From Hypericibacter adhaerens (GTDB lineage Bacteria > Pseudomonadota > Alphaproteobacteria > Dongiales > Dongiaceae), in assembly GCF_008728835.1 (NCBI RefSeq), contig NZ_CP042582.1, forward strand, positions 2,046,001 through 2,110,000: a stretch of 64,000 nucleotides of DNA, written 5' to 3'. Shown here piece after piece: positions 8,518-16,398 of this stretch. How positions within the stretch are numbered: the stretch's first letter is position 1; each line of letters opens with the position of its first letter. Made by a program: the position numbers and the translations under genes. Below the pieces are notes generated by a model. It did not search any database, was not told the DNA's origin, and saw only the letters and a list, made by a program, of their open reading frames with translations.

Positions 8518-8991
8518 GTGACAGCCGGCTATCTCAGCACCATCGGACTGATCGAGCGTTTGCACCGCCAATGTCTCGAGGTCATCAAGGTCGAGCTCGA
8601 CCGCGGCGGTCTGCGCGACCTCTCGAACGTGCAGGCCATGATCCTGTTCAATATCGGCGATGACGAGCTGACGGTCGGCGAGCTGACCCAGCGCGGCTAT
8701 TACCTGGGCTCGAACGTTTCCTACAACGTCAAGAAGATGGTCGAGAACGGCTACCTGATCCAGGAGCGTTCCCGCCATGACCGCCGCAGCCAGATCGTCC
8801 GGCTGTCGGAAAAGGCGCTCGCAGTCCGCGACCGGATCCGCGCCATGTACGACCGCCATATCGAGGCGCTTGGCGCCGACGTGGCCCAGCTCGAGGGCGT
8901 GAACAAATCGCTCCTCAAGCTCGAGCGCTTCTGGAACAACCAGATCAGCTTCGGCCAGCGCACCCAGTCCCCGTCCCAGGACGCGGCGTAG
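8518..8991 (+). CDS. MarR-family winged-helix regulator (LdtR-like)
   Basis: 157 aa starting at GTG, with AAAGGAG about 8 bases upstream. The MarR winged helix spans about residues 25-105: LSNVQAMILFNIGDDELTVGEL, recognition-helix region GYYLGSNVSYNVKKMVENGYL, and wing with RSRHDRRSQIVRLS. The GYYLGSNVSYN segment resembles alphaproteobacterial LdtR, a MarR protein that controls an L,D-transpeptidase gene in Liberibacter and rhizobia. The divergent neighbour encodes an exported DUF1036 protein, a possible target. The exact regulon is inferred. Confidence 0.85.
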   Translation: MTAGYLSTIGLIERLHRQCLEVIKVELDRGGLRDLSNVQAMILFNIGDDELTVGELTQRGYYLGSNVSYNVKKMVENGYLIQERSRHDRRSQIVRLSEKALAVRDRIRAMYDRHIEALGADVAQLEGVNKSLLKLERFWNNQISFGQRTQSPSQDAA

Positions 8992-9001
8992 CCCACCTCA
9001 C

Positions 9002-9095
9002 CTCCTCCCCCGTCTTCGGGGGAGGATTAAGGAGGGGGCTGCTCGGTAGCTGATATCGCGTCGTCCCCCTCCCTATCCCCTGAACGGGGAGGGGA
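9002..9095. repeat. REP-like nested inverted repeats
   Basis: CCTCCCCCG-TCTT-CGGGGGAGG forms a perfect 9-bp stem (9004-9025). A second pair, GGAGGGGG (9031-9038) with CCCCCTCC (9065-9072), and a third TCCCC/GGGGA hairpin follow. The block lies between convergent genes and may also act as a bidirectional terminator. No coding potential was seen. Confidence 0.55.
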
Positions 9096-9110
9096 CCGCA
9101 CCTCGATCCT

Positions 9111-10217
9111 TCACCCGATCTTCGTCGCCTTCAGCCGGTCCTCGTCGAGCTCGATGCCGAGGCCGGGCTTTTCCGTGAGCGTGAACCAGCCGTCCTTGGC
9201 GTCGACCGGCTCGGCCAGCATGTAGTCGCGCCGGTCGAGGCCCCATTCGGGCGGGTCGTAGGGGAACTCGAGGAAGGGCGCGCCGGTGGCGCCGGCGGTC
9301 AGATGCGCGTTGGCGACGACGCCGATGCCGTTGGTCCAGGTATGCGGCGTGAAGACCAGGTTGTGCTCGAGCGCCATCTGGCCCACGCGCCGAAGTCCGG
9401 TGATGCCGCCCACCAGCGCCACGTCGGGCTGCAGCACATCGAGCGAGCCGCGCTGGATCAGGTTGCGGAACTCGTGCAGCTCGCGGGTCATCTCGCCGCC
9501 GGCGATGCGCACCCGCGTCATCTGCCGGAGCTGCGCCATGCCGTCATAGTCGGCGCGGTGGAGCGGCTCCTCCATCCAGAAGACCTCGAGCTCCTCGAGC
9601 GGCTTCGCCACCTGGAGCGCGTCCTTGAGGCTCCAGGGCTGGGCCGTATCCCAGGGCATGCGCCAGCCCTGATTGCAATCGACCATCAAGGTGAGCCTGT
9701 CGCCGACCGCCTTGCGCACGGCGGCGAGCGCCGCGATGTCCTGGCGCCAGTCGCCGCGATGGAAGCGGATCTTCATCGCCGTGAAGCCCTGGGCAAGGAA
9801 ATGCTGCGCCACCTCGGCGAGCTGCTCGGGCTTGCGCAGCGTGCCGGAGGAGGCATAGGCGCGCACCTTGTTGGAGAGCCCGCCGAGAAGCTTCCAGCAG
9901 GGCTGGCCGGTGATCTTGCCGGCGAGGTCCCAGAGCGCAAGGTCGAGCGGCCAGCAGCGGCCGTAATGGAAGTTGATGTTGGCGAGGATCCGGTAGTGGC
10001 GCTCGATCGCCATCGGGTCCTGGCCGATGAAAAGCTCCTCATGGCCGGCGAAGCCCACCATGAGGTCGCCCGAGCCGATGCCGGTGACGCCCTGGTCGGT
10101 CTCGACCCGCACGATGGTCGCGTCCCAATGGGTGCGCGGCCGCGTGTCCCAGCTCGCATGGAAGGGCGGGTCGAACTTGTAGCGGTGCTGGCTGATGCGG
10201 ATCGCGGTGATCTTCAT
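9111..10217 (-). CDS. Mandelate racemase/muconate lactonizing enzyme (enolase superfamily)
   Basis: 368 aa, the normal length for this superfamily. An N-terminal capping domain (about 1-125) precedes the TIM barrel. Barrel residues seen are K149 in AMKIRFH, metal ligands D180 (VDCNQGW), E216 (WMEEPL) and E242 (AGGEM), and a D265/H292 pair (LQPDV, FTPHTW). The Asp-His dyad and Lys place it in the MR subgroup, whose members abstract a proton alpha to a carboxylate in sugar-acid dehydration, racemisation or cycloisomerisation. The substrate is not identifiable. It seems monocistronic, so no pathway partner hints at the substrate. Confidence 0.88.
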   Translation of the reverse strand: MKITAIRISQHRYKFDPPFHASWDTRPRTHWDATIVRVETDQGVTGIGSGDLMVGFAGHEELFIGQDPMAIERHYRILANINFHYGRCWPLDLALWDLAGKITGQPCWKLLGGLSNKVRAYASSGTLRKPEQLAEVAQHFLAQGFTAMKIRFHRGDWRQDIAALAAVRKAVGDRLTLMVDCNQGWRMPWDTAQPWSLKDALQVAKPLEELEVFWMEEPLHRADYDGMAQLRQMTRVRIAGGEMTRELHEFRNLIQRGSLDVLQPDVALVGGITGLRRVGQMALEHNLVFTPHTWTNGIGVVANAHLTAGATGAPFLEFPYDPPEWGLDRRDYMLAEPVDAKDGWFTLTEKPGLGIELDEDRLKATKIG

Positions 10218-10533
10218 GGAAGGGTCCTGCCCCGGGTGTCTCGACGGTGAATCAGCGCGGGAGCGCGTCTCGACGCCAGATTAGCAAAGGAATGCAGTCG
10301 ATTAAAAATTTTAGATAAATCGAGTTGAATGATTCCGATGTCTTAAGAGCGGTCATGCTTTTCTAGGGCGGTCCGGGTTCCCGGTGGGGACCCTCAACAA
10401 CCTGCGGAGAGAAAGCCGACAGAGCGCAGACATTTCGTCCTCTTTCCTCGAGGACGCCCTGGCCGGTTCCGGAGCGGGACCGAGCCGACAGGCGATCCAA
10501 TGGGGATCTGCGCACCGCCGACGGAGGACCATC
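10218..10533. other. Divergent intergenic region with an AT-rich inverted repeat
   Basis: 316 bases between the minus-strand enolase-superfamily gene and a plus-strand membrane protein. Around 10280-10345 it is strikingly AT-rich for this genome. The inverted repeat TCGATT (10298-10303) / AATCGA (10318-10323) with a 14-base spacer rich in A and T may be an operator or overlap the promoter of the enolase-superfamily gene. No gene was seen. Confidence 0.45.
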
Positions 10534-11076
10534 ATGCGACAGACCGCTCACCTCGCCATCGCCGGCCCTCGGGGCCATGCCCATGCGTCGCACGCCCGTT
10601 CCGTCCGCGCGACGCAACTGGCGGCGAGCGCCAGCGGCGTCCTGGCCGCGGGGAAGCGGGCGCTCCGCGCCAAGTCGGCACCCAAGGCGAATCGGGCGGC
10701 CGAGTCGGATGGGCCGGGCTGGACGCTGATCGGCCTGATCGTCGGCGCCGCGTTGGCGGTCCTGATCGGCGCCTTCCTCGTCATCGGCTATGTGAGGAGC
10801 GGCGGATCGGCCGCCGCGTCCTGCCACGAGATCGGGCAGAAGGGGCTCGCGCACGCCGTCGTCTGCCCGTCCGGCCTGAGCAAGGACGATCTGGCCAGCG
10901 CCGGCCAGAACGCCTGCGACGAACCGCTCGGCACGCCCTGCATGGCCTATATCTGGATGGCCGGCGTCGACGCCCCGACCCGCCTGCCGGTCACCCAGAC
11001 CCAGTCCGGCGCCGTCTGGGCGGTCTGGAGCAACTGGGACGGCGTGCTCCGCAACTGCCGGCGCGAAGCCTGCTGA
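10534..11076 (+). CDS. Hypothetical single-pass membrane protein with Cys-rich outer domain
   Basis: 180 aa from the ATG at 10534, chosen because CGGAGGACC precedes it; an upstream in-frame ATG at 10384 would add a low-complexity extension. A basic N-terminal cytosolic part (about 1-70) is followed by one membrane helix (about 73-97, IGLIVGAALAVLIGAFLVIGY). The presumed periplasmic domain of about 80 residues has six Cys, Trp-rich VWAVWSNWDG and the C-terminal end CRREAC. The even number of Cys suggests disulfides. No family recognised. REP-like DNA follows it. Confidence 0.6.
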   Translation: MRQTAHLAIAGPRGHAHASHARSVRATQLAASASGVLAAGKRALRAKSAPKANRAAESDGPGWTLIGLIVGAALAVLIGAFLVIGYVRSGGSAAASCHEIGQKGLAHAVVCPSGLSKDDLASAGQNACDEPLGTPCMAYIWMAGVDAPTRLPVTQTQSGAVWAVWSNWDGVLRNCRREAC

Positions 11077-11099
11077 GGCGGGTCTCGACAAATACGATC

Positions 11100-11124
11100 C
11101 CCTCTCCCGCGTTGCGGGAGAGGG
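11100..11124. repeat. REP-like stem-loop
   Basis: A perfect 11-bp inverted repeat, CCCTCTCCCGC-GTT-GCGGGAGAGGG, 23 bases after the Cys-rich membrane protein gene. It resembles dispersed palindromes of other alphaproteobacterial genomes and may also stabilise or end the upstream mRNA. There is no T-run. Confidence 0.55.
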
Positions 11125-11281
11125 CCGGGGAGAGAGCTGCACCGACCGAGCAGCCTCCGCTTTAGTCCTCCGCCGCAGAGCGGGGGAAGAGATAACCAGA
11201 AGAACGTCATCCGGCCGTTGACAGCCCCGCGCCGCCATCGATCATGGCGGCCATCGCATCGCCGGCAGGGAAACGTCACCG

Positions 11282-11917
11282 ATGGATCTCGCATTGCTCG
11301 TCTCGGCCGCGATCGCCGGCGCGATCGTGGTGCTGACGCCGGGGCCGGCGGTGATCGCCTTCATCGGCATCGGCGCCGCGCGCGGCCGCTGGGCGGGCGC
11401 GCAGTTCCTGTTCGGCCATCTCCTCGGCGACACGCTCTGGTGCAGCCTGGCGCTGGTGGCGCTGGTCGGTGCCAACCTCGTTTCGCCCTGGCTGTTCCAC
11501 GGGCTGGCGCTCGCCTGCGGGCTCTATCTCCTCTGGCTCGGCACCAAAGCCGTGCTGGTGCGCAAGCGCCCGGACGGCGGCACCAGCGCCGATGTCGATC
11601 GCCCCTATGTGCGAGGCCTGCTGTTCGGGGTCTCGAATCCCAAGAGCTACCCGGTTACGCTCGCGGTCTTCACCGCGATCCTGGCGGGCCAGCTCGGCGG
11701 CTTCGGCTGGAGCGAGGCGCCGATCTTCCTGCTCGCCTGCCTGATCGGCTTCGTGCTCGCCGATTTCATCCTGATCTGGCTCGTCGGCACCGGCCCGCTG
11801 CGGCGCTTCTATTCAAGCCACGAGATCTGGATCATCCGCGCCACCGGGGTGATGTTCATCGGTTTCGCGCTCAACACGCTGTGGCACCTGGCGCGGGATC
11901 TCTCGCTCATCGCCTGA
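11282..11917 (+). CDS. LysE/RhtB-family amino acid exporter
   Basis: 211 aa with about six hydrophobic segments across its length. The family N-terminal signature lies at about residues 19-33 (VLTPGPAVIAFIGIG), followed by GxxxGHLLGD, and further in by YLLWLGTKAV and LLFGVSNPKSY. LysE/RhtB proteins export amino acids or derivatives through the inner membrane by proton exchange; the substrate is unknown. It has an isolated plus-strand position, convergent with plsY. Confidence 0.87.
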   Translation: MDLALLVSAAIAGAIVVLTPGPAVIAFIGIGAARGRWAGAQFLFGHLLGDTLWCSLALVALVGANLVSPWLFHGLALACGLYLLWLGTKAVLVRKRPDGGTSADVDRPYVRGLLFGVSNPKSYPVTLAVFTAILAGQLGGFGWSEAPIFLLACLIGFVLADFILIWLVGTGPLRRFYSSHEIWIIRATGVMFIGFALNTLWHLARDLSLIA

Positions 11918-11944
11918 GCGAGGGGGGAGCCAGAAGTCGGAAAA

Positions 11945-12568
11945 TCAGAAGGCGAGCTTGTTTTCCGTTCCCGAAAGCAGCCTTCGTATGTTTTCCCTGT
12001 GCTTGAAGATAATGATGAGCGCCATCAGGAAGGTGAATGCATAAAAATAGAGCCCGTGCCCAAAGACAGGGACAAACGAAATGACCATGAACAATATCGC
12101 GGCAGATATCGTGCCCAGGGAAACATAACGGGTTGAGGCCACGATCGTCACGAAAAGGCCGAGGCAGATGAGGGCCATCGTCCAGTCGAACATGAACAGC
12201 ACCGCCACCGCCGTCAGCGCTCCCTTGCCCCCTTTGAACCCGAAATAGACCGGCCAGTTATGCCCGATGACCGCGCCCGCGCCGGCCGCGAGAAGGCTGA
12301 CGCAATCGGTGGCCTCTCCCGATTGGACATAGACGCCGAGACGCAAGCCTATCAGGCAGGCAACGATCCCTTTTAAGACGTCGCCCGCGAGAACGAGCAC
12401 CGCGGCCGGTTTCCCGAGCACCCTCAGCGTATTGGTAAGCCCGGCGCTTTTGCTTCCCAGGCTGCGTATGTCCTTGCCGTACAGCCTCCCGACGATCACG
12501 CCGGTATTGAGGCTGCCCAGAAGATAGCCCGCCGCCAAGGCCGCCAGGATTTTCAGGATATCGACCAT
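11945..12568 (-). CDS. plsY: Glycerol-3-phosphate acyltransferase PlsY-like
   Basis: 207 aa from the ATG at 12568, chosen because GGAGGA precedes it. It is multi-spanning and has the three PlsY loops: an altered first motif GSKSAGLTNTLRVLG (usually GSGNPGATN), GHNWPVYFGFKGGKG as the second, and KHRENIRRLLSGTE near the C terminus. PlsY transfers acyl from acyl-phosphate to glycerol-3-phosphate, the first step of phospholipid synthesis. The gene is visibly AT-richer than its neighbours, especially at its 3' end, and its motif 1 resembles non-proteobacterial versions, so it may be acquired or a second copy. It follows the ald terminator directly. Confidence 0.85.
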   Translation of the reverse strand: MVDILKILAALAAGYLLGSLNTGVIVGRLYGKDIRSLGSKSAGLTNTLRVLGKPAAVLVLAGDVLKGIVACLIGLRLGVYVQSGEATDCVSLLAAGAGAVIGHNWPVYFGFKGGKGALTAVAVLFMFDWTMALICLGLFVTIVASTRYVSLGTISAAILFMVISFVPVFGHGLYFYAFTFLMALIIIFKHRENIRRLLSGTENKLAF

Positions 12569-12595
12569 CGATCCTCCTCCGCGTTCGCAAAGCAA

Positions 12596-12626
12596 AAAGC
12601 CCCGGCTTCATTGGAGCCGGGGCTTT
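12596..12626 (-). terminator. Rho-independent terminator of ald, just upstream of plsY
   Basis: Perfect 12-bp arms (AAAGCCCCGGCT at 12596-12607 and its complement at 12615-12626) with a 7-base loop. The flanking A- and T-rich ends would let it work in both directions. It lies 26 bases past the ald stop and only 27 bases before the plsY start codon on the same strand. Confidence 0.85.
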
Positions 12627-12651
12627 GCTTTGTCCGAAGGCCGCGTCCGGA

Positions 12652-13770
12652 TCAGAGGCCGAGGGCCTGCTGGGCCGGGGTGTATTTGAGCTTCAAGGCC
12701 GTCGAGACCGCCTTGTAGGTCACATGGCCCTCATGGACGTTGAGGCCGTTCATGAGGTGCTTGTCGTCGGCCAGCGCGCGGCGATAGCCTTTGTCGGCCA
12801 GCGCCAGCGTGAAGGGCAGGGTGGCGTTGTTGAGGGCCACCGTCGAGGTGCGCGCGACCGCCCCCGGCATGTTGGCGACGCAGTAATGCACGATGCCGTC
12901 GACCAGGTAGACCGGGTCGGCATGCGTGGTGGGCTTGCTGGTCTCGAAGCAGCCGCCCTGGTCGATGGCGATATCGACCAGCACCGAGCCCTGGCGCATC
13001 TGCTTGATCATCTTGTGGGTGACGAGCTTCGGCGCGGCCGCGCCCGGCACCAGCACGGCGCCGATCACGAGGTCGGAGCGCACCACGTTGCGCTCGATCG
13101 CGTCGACCGTCGAATAGACCGTCTTCACCTGGCCGCCGAAGATGTCGTCGAGCTGGCGCAGGCGGGCGATCGAGCGGTCGATGATGGTGACGTCGGCGCC
13201 GAGGCCGACCGCCATCTTCGCCGCATGCGTGCCCGAGACGCCGCCGCCGATGATGGTGACCCGGCCCGGCTGCACGCCCGGCACGCCGCCCAGCAGCACG
13301 CCCGAGCCGCCCGGCTCCTTCTGCAGATAGAAGGCACCGACATGGGCCGACATGCGGCCGGCGACCTCGCTCATCGGCGCCAGCAGCGGCAGGGCGCCGC
13401 GGTCGTCGGTCACCGTCTCGTAGGCGATGGCGGTGGCGCCCGACTTGATCAGGCCCTGGGTCTGCTCGGGATCGGGGGCGAGGTGGAGATAGGTGAAGAG
13501 CACCTGGCCCTTGGAGAGCATCTTGCACTCCTTGGGCTGCGGCTCCTTCACCTTCACGATCATGTCGGCCTTGTCGAACACCTCGGCCGCGTTCTTGGCG
13601 ATCTTGGCGCCGACCGCCTTGTAGGCCTTGTCGTCGAAGCCGATGCCGGCCCCGGCATTGGTCTCGACCAGCACCTTGTGGCCGTGATGCACGAGCTCGC
13701 GCACGCCCGCGGGCACCAGCCCGACGCGGTACTCGTGGACTTTGATCTCCTTAGGCACACCAATCAGCAT
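12652..13770 (-). CDS. ald: Alanine dehydrogenase
   Basis: 372 aa, the typical length. The N-terminal domain begins [20 protein letters not shown], and a substrate-site His lies in FTYLHLAPD. The Rossmann nucleotide-binding region is [28 protein letters not shown]. The enzyme reversibly deaminates L-alanine to pyruvate and ammonia with NAD. The start has GGGAGC upstream. The nearby omega-amino-acid:pyruvate aminotransferase on the same strand would produce alanine, so ald could recycle it to pyruvate. This coupling is inferred. Confidence 0.96.
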   Translation of the reverse strand: MLIGVPKEIKVHEYRVGLVPAGVRELVHHGHKVLVETNAGAGIGFDDKAYKAVGAKIAKNAAEVFDKADMIVKVKEPQPKECKMLSKGQVLFTYLHLAPDPEQTQGLIKSGATAIAYETVTDDRGALPLLAPMSEVAGRMSAHVGAFYLQKEPGGSGVLLGGVPGVQPGRVTIIGGGVSGTHAAKMAVGLGADVTIIDRSIARLRQLDDIFGGQVKTVYSTVDAIERNVVRSDLVIGAVLVPGAAAPKLVTHKMIKQMRQGSVLVDIAIDQGGCFETSKPTTHADPVYLVDGIVHYCVANMPGAVARTSTVALNNATLPFTLALADKGYRRALADDKHLMNGLNVHEGHVTYKAVSTALKLKYTPAQQALGL

Positions 13771-14071
13771 GATTTGCTCCCGAAGCTTTCAAACGGAACC
13801 GGCCCGCTTGGCCCGGCGCGCAAAAAGCGCGGGGCCGGCCGGCGATTCAATCCCTGGCGATGTCTCAGCCTGTCAATCCGCCGGGCCCGATCCCGAACTC
13901 GGCCGCGGCGCTTCACCGTTTCCCCGGCAAACGTTTCCCTGTCAGCCCGCCCCGAAAGGGGCCTTCGAGCCTGTTCCGGCCCTATCAAGGCCGTCGGCCT
14001 CGTCTCTTGGCTAGGGCCAGCCGGCTCCGAAAGGCGGAGCCAGCCGGCCGCCAGCGACAGTCCAATCCCGG
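13771..14071. other. Intergenic region with hairpins downstream of the aminotransferase
   Basis: 301 bases between ald and the upstream aminotransferase gene (both minus strand). It carries GGCTCCG-AAAGG-CGGAGCC (14023-14041), which may end the aminotransferase transcript, and a smaller GCCCC-GAAA-GGGGC hairpin near 13950. The ald promoter should also lie here. No gene was seen. Confidence 0.4.
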
Positions 14072-15406
14072 TCAGTTCACCGTCTTCAGCACCTTGCCGA
14101 TGGTGTCGAAGATCTGGTCGATATGGGTCTTCTGCACGATCAGCGGCGGCGACAGCGCGATGATGTCGCCCGTGGTGCGGATCAGCACGCCCTTCTCGTA
14201 GCAGCCGAGGAAGGCCTCGAAGGCGCGGGCCGTGGGCTTGCCCTCGCGCGGCTCGAGCTCGATGGCGCCGATCATGCCCAGGTTGCGCAGATCGATGACG
14301 TTCTTCGTGCCCTTGAGCGAGTGGACGCCTGCTTCCCAGTAAGGCGCCAGCTCGGCCGCGCGCTCGAACAGACCCTCGCGCTTGTAGATGTCAAGCACCG
14401 CGAGGCCGGCGGCGCAGGCCGCGGGGTTGGCCGAGTAGGTATAGCCGTGGAACAGCTCGATCGTGTTCTCGGGCGCGTTCATGAAGGCCTCGTAGATGCC
14501 CTTGCGCACGAAGACCGCGCCCATCGGGATCACGCCGTTGGTCAGGCCCTTGGCGCAGGTGATCATGTCCGGCACCACGCCGAAATACTCGGTGGCGAAG
14601 GAGGCGCCGAGGCGGCCGAAGCCGGTGATGACCTCGTCGAAGATCAGCAGGATGCCGTATTTGTCGCAGATCGCGCGCAGCTTCTGCAGATAGCCCTTGG
14701 GCGGCAGCAGCACGCCGGTCGAGCCCGCGACCGGCTCGACGATGACGGCGGCGATGGTGGAGGCGTCATGGAGCGCCACGATGCGCTCGAGCTGGTCGGC
14801 CAGCTCCGCGCCATGCTCGGGCAGGCCGCGCACGAAGGCGTTGCGCTTCAGGTCGTGGGTGTGGGGCAGATGATCGACGCCGGCGAGCAGGGGCCCGAAC
14901 ACCTTGCGGTTGGAGACGATGCCGCCGACCGAGATGCCCCCGAAGCCCACGCCGTGATAGCCGCGCTCGCGGCCGATGAGGCGCGTGCGCGCGCCCTGGC
15001 CGATAGCACGCTGATAGGCCAGCGCGATCTTGAGCGCGCTGTCGACGGCCTCGGAACCCGAATTGCAGTAAAACACATGGTCGAAGTCGGGCATCATCTG
15101 CGTCAGCTTGTTGGACAGCTGGAACGCGCCGGGATGGCCCATCTGGAAGGCGGGGGCGTAGTCGAGCTTGCCGAGCTGGGCCGCGACCGCCTCGGTGATC
15201 TCCTTGCGCGCATGGCCGGCATTCACGCACCAGAGGCCGGCCGTCCCGTCGAGGATCGTGCGGCCGTCATGGCTCTGGTAGTGCATGTCCTTCGCCGCCA
15301 CGAGCAGGCGCGGGGCCTTCTTGAACTGCCGGTTCGCCGTGAACGGCATCCAGAAGGGCTCGAGATTGTTCGGGGAAGCGTCGAAATCGACCGGATTGGC
15401 GGTCAT
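14072..15406 (-). CDS. bauA: Omega-amino acid (beta-alanine):pyruvate aminotransferase, class III PLP
   Basis: 444 aa from the ATG at 15406; a longer in-frame start at 15472 adds a hydrophobic stretch that would cross the divergent promoter region. The N-terminal NLEPFWMPFTANRQFK and LDGTAGLWCVNAGH segments closely match known beta-alanine:pyruvate transaminases. The PLP lysine is K286 in TCAKGLTNG, and D257 (IFDEVITGFGRLG) binds the pyridine nitrogen. It moves the amino group of beta-alanine or other omega-amines to pyruvate, giving alanine. It is divergent from a PuuR-like regulator. The exact amine substrate is inferred. Confidence 0.88.
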   Translation of the reverse strand: MTANPVDFDASPNNLEPFWMPFTANRQFKKAPRLLVAAKDMHYQSHDGRTILDGTAGLWCVNAGHARKEITEAVAAQLGKLDYAPAFQMGHPGAFQLSNKLTQMMPDFDHVFYCNSGSEAVDSALKIALAYQRAIGQGARTRLIGRERGYHGVGFGGISVGGIVSNRKVFGPLLAGVDHLPHTHDLKRNAFVRGLPEHGAELADQLERIVALHDASTIAAVIVEPVAGSTGVLLPPKGYLQKLRAICDKYGILLIFDEVITGFGRLGASFATEYFGVVPDMITCAKGLTNGVIPMGAVFVRKGIYEAFMNAPENTIELFHGYTYSANPAACAAGLAVLDIYKREGLFERAAELAPYWEAGVHSLKGTKNVIDLRNLGMIGAIELEPREGKPTARAFEAFLGCYEKGVLIRTTGDIIALSPPLIVQKTHIDQIFDTIGKVLKTVN

Positions 15407-15516
15407 GGAGCGGCCTCGCGACGGGTTGGGAAAGAATGGCGCGGAGCCTATCACGATTAAGAAAATAAACAATGGGGCGGCGGCTCCCCCTTATGGTGGC
15501 GTCATAAATGGCAGTC

Positions 15517-15542
15517 TGTTAAAGATATTGATCGACTAAACA
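15517..15542. promoter_or_regulatory. Candidate operator between aminotransferase and XRE-cupin regulator
   Basis: In the 157-base divergent gap, an imperfect dyad starts with TGTT and ends with AACA around GATATTGATC. Its position between a PuuR-like regulator and a catabolic gene suits an autoregulatory binding site. This is weak support. Confidence 0.3.
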
Positions 15543-15563
15543 GAGAGCGGAGGACCCGCTGCC

Positions 15564-16118
15564 ATGGAACCCGGTTTCGATTTGGGCCACCGGCTCAAGG
15601 GTTTGCGCGAGGCGCAAGGGCTGTCCCAGCGCGAGCTCGCCAAGCGCGCCGGCGTGTCGAACGCGATCATCTCGCTGATCGAGCAGAACCGGACCAGTCC
15701 CTCGGTCGGGCTGCTGAAGAAGGTGCTGGAGGGATTGCCGATCTCGCTCGCCGATTTCTTCGCCGGCAATTCCCGCCTCGCGCCGCAAATCTTCTTCCGT
15801 GCGGCCGAGCTGGTGGAGCTGGCCGGCGGCGCCATCTCCTACCGCCAGGTCGGCCGCGACATGGCGGGCCGCGCGATGCAGATCCTCCATGAGCGCTACG
15901 CGCCGGGCGCCGACACCGGCGCGCAGATGCTGCGCCACGATGCCGAGGAGGGCGGCGTGATCGTCGCCGGCCATCTCGAGGTCACGGTCGGGGATCGGCG
16001 CACGGTGCTGGGCCCGGGCGACGCCTATTACTTCGACAGCCGCACGCCGCACCGTTTCCGCAACGCGGGCGAGGAGGAGTGCATGGTGGTGTCGGTGAAC
16101 TCGCCGCCGAGCTTTTGA
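15564..16118 (+). CDS. XRE-family regulator with C-terminal cupin domain (PuuR-like)
   Basis: 184 aa. A helix-turn-helix (about residues 8-62; LREAQGLSQRELAKRAGVSN, then IEQNRTSPSVGLLKKVL) is joined to a small cupin sensor domain (about 110-180; GPGDAYYFDSRTPHRFRN). This is the PuuR layout, in which the cupin binds a small ligand and the HTH represses catabolic genes. GGAGG lies upstream of the ATG. Divergent placement beside the omega-aminotransferase suggests control of amine or beta-alanine use. Confidence 0.9.
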   Translation: MEPGFDLGHRLKGLREAQGLSQRELAKRAGVSNAIISLIEQNRTSPSVGLLKKVLEGLPISLADFFAGNSRLAPQIFFRAAELVELAGGAISYRQVGRDMAGRAMQILHERYAPGADTGAQMLRHDAEEGGVIVAGHLEVTVGDRRTVLGPGDAYYFDSRTPHRFRNAGEEECMVVSVNSPPSF

Positions 16119-16148
16119 GAAGGAAAAGCGGCGTCCTCGATACAGCCC

Positions 16149-16340
16149 TACCGTCACCCCGGCGAAGGCCGGGGTCCATGAACACCCATCGAGCAAGATT
16201 GGGCGCTGTCCGTGTTCATGGATGCCAACCGTCGCAACGTTCCTTTCGTCATCGCCGCGAAAGCGGGGATCCATCTTGATCCAGGTCACCCGGCTTTGAA
16301 GTGGATCCCTGCTTTCGCGGGGATGATGATGAAGGGGATG
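16149..16340. repeat. Cluster of REP-like inverted repeats
   Basis: An ACCCCGGC-GAAG-GCCGGGGT hairpin near 16155 is followed by a long inverted repeat. Its left arm at 16249-16273 (core GCGAAAGCGGGGATCCA) pairs imperfectly with the right arm at 16302-16326 (core TGGATCCCTGCTTTCGC). Such elements are common in alphaproteobacteria. They fill the gap between convergent genes. Confidence 0.65.
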
Positions 16341-16398
16341 ACGGCCGAGGGGACGCGACGAGTGCGGTGAGAGTGAGCGACGGGCGCGGTAATCGCGT

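Noticed and set aside
10363-11238. A 291-codon minus-strand frame opposite the Cys-rich membrane protein
   Set aside because: The plus-strand frame has a ribosome site and a clean membrane helix. The antisense frame is Arg/Ala/Gly rich and crosses a REP-like element.
9002-16340. Possible CRISPR array or IS ends from the repeated palindromes
   Set aside because: The repeats are inverted, not regularly spaced direct repeats, and no cas or transposase gene is nearby.
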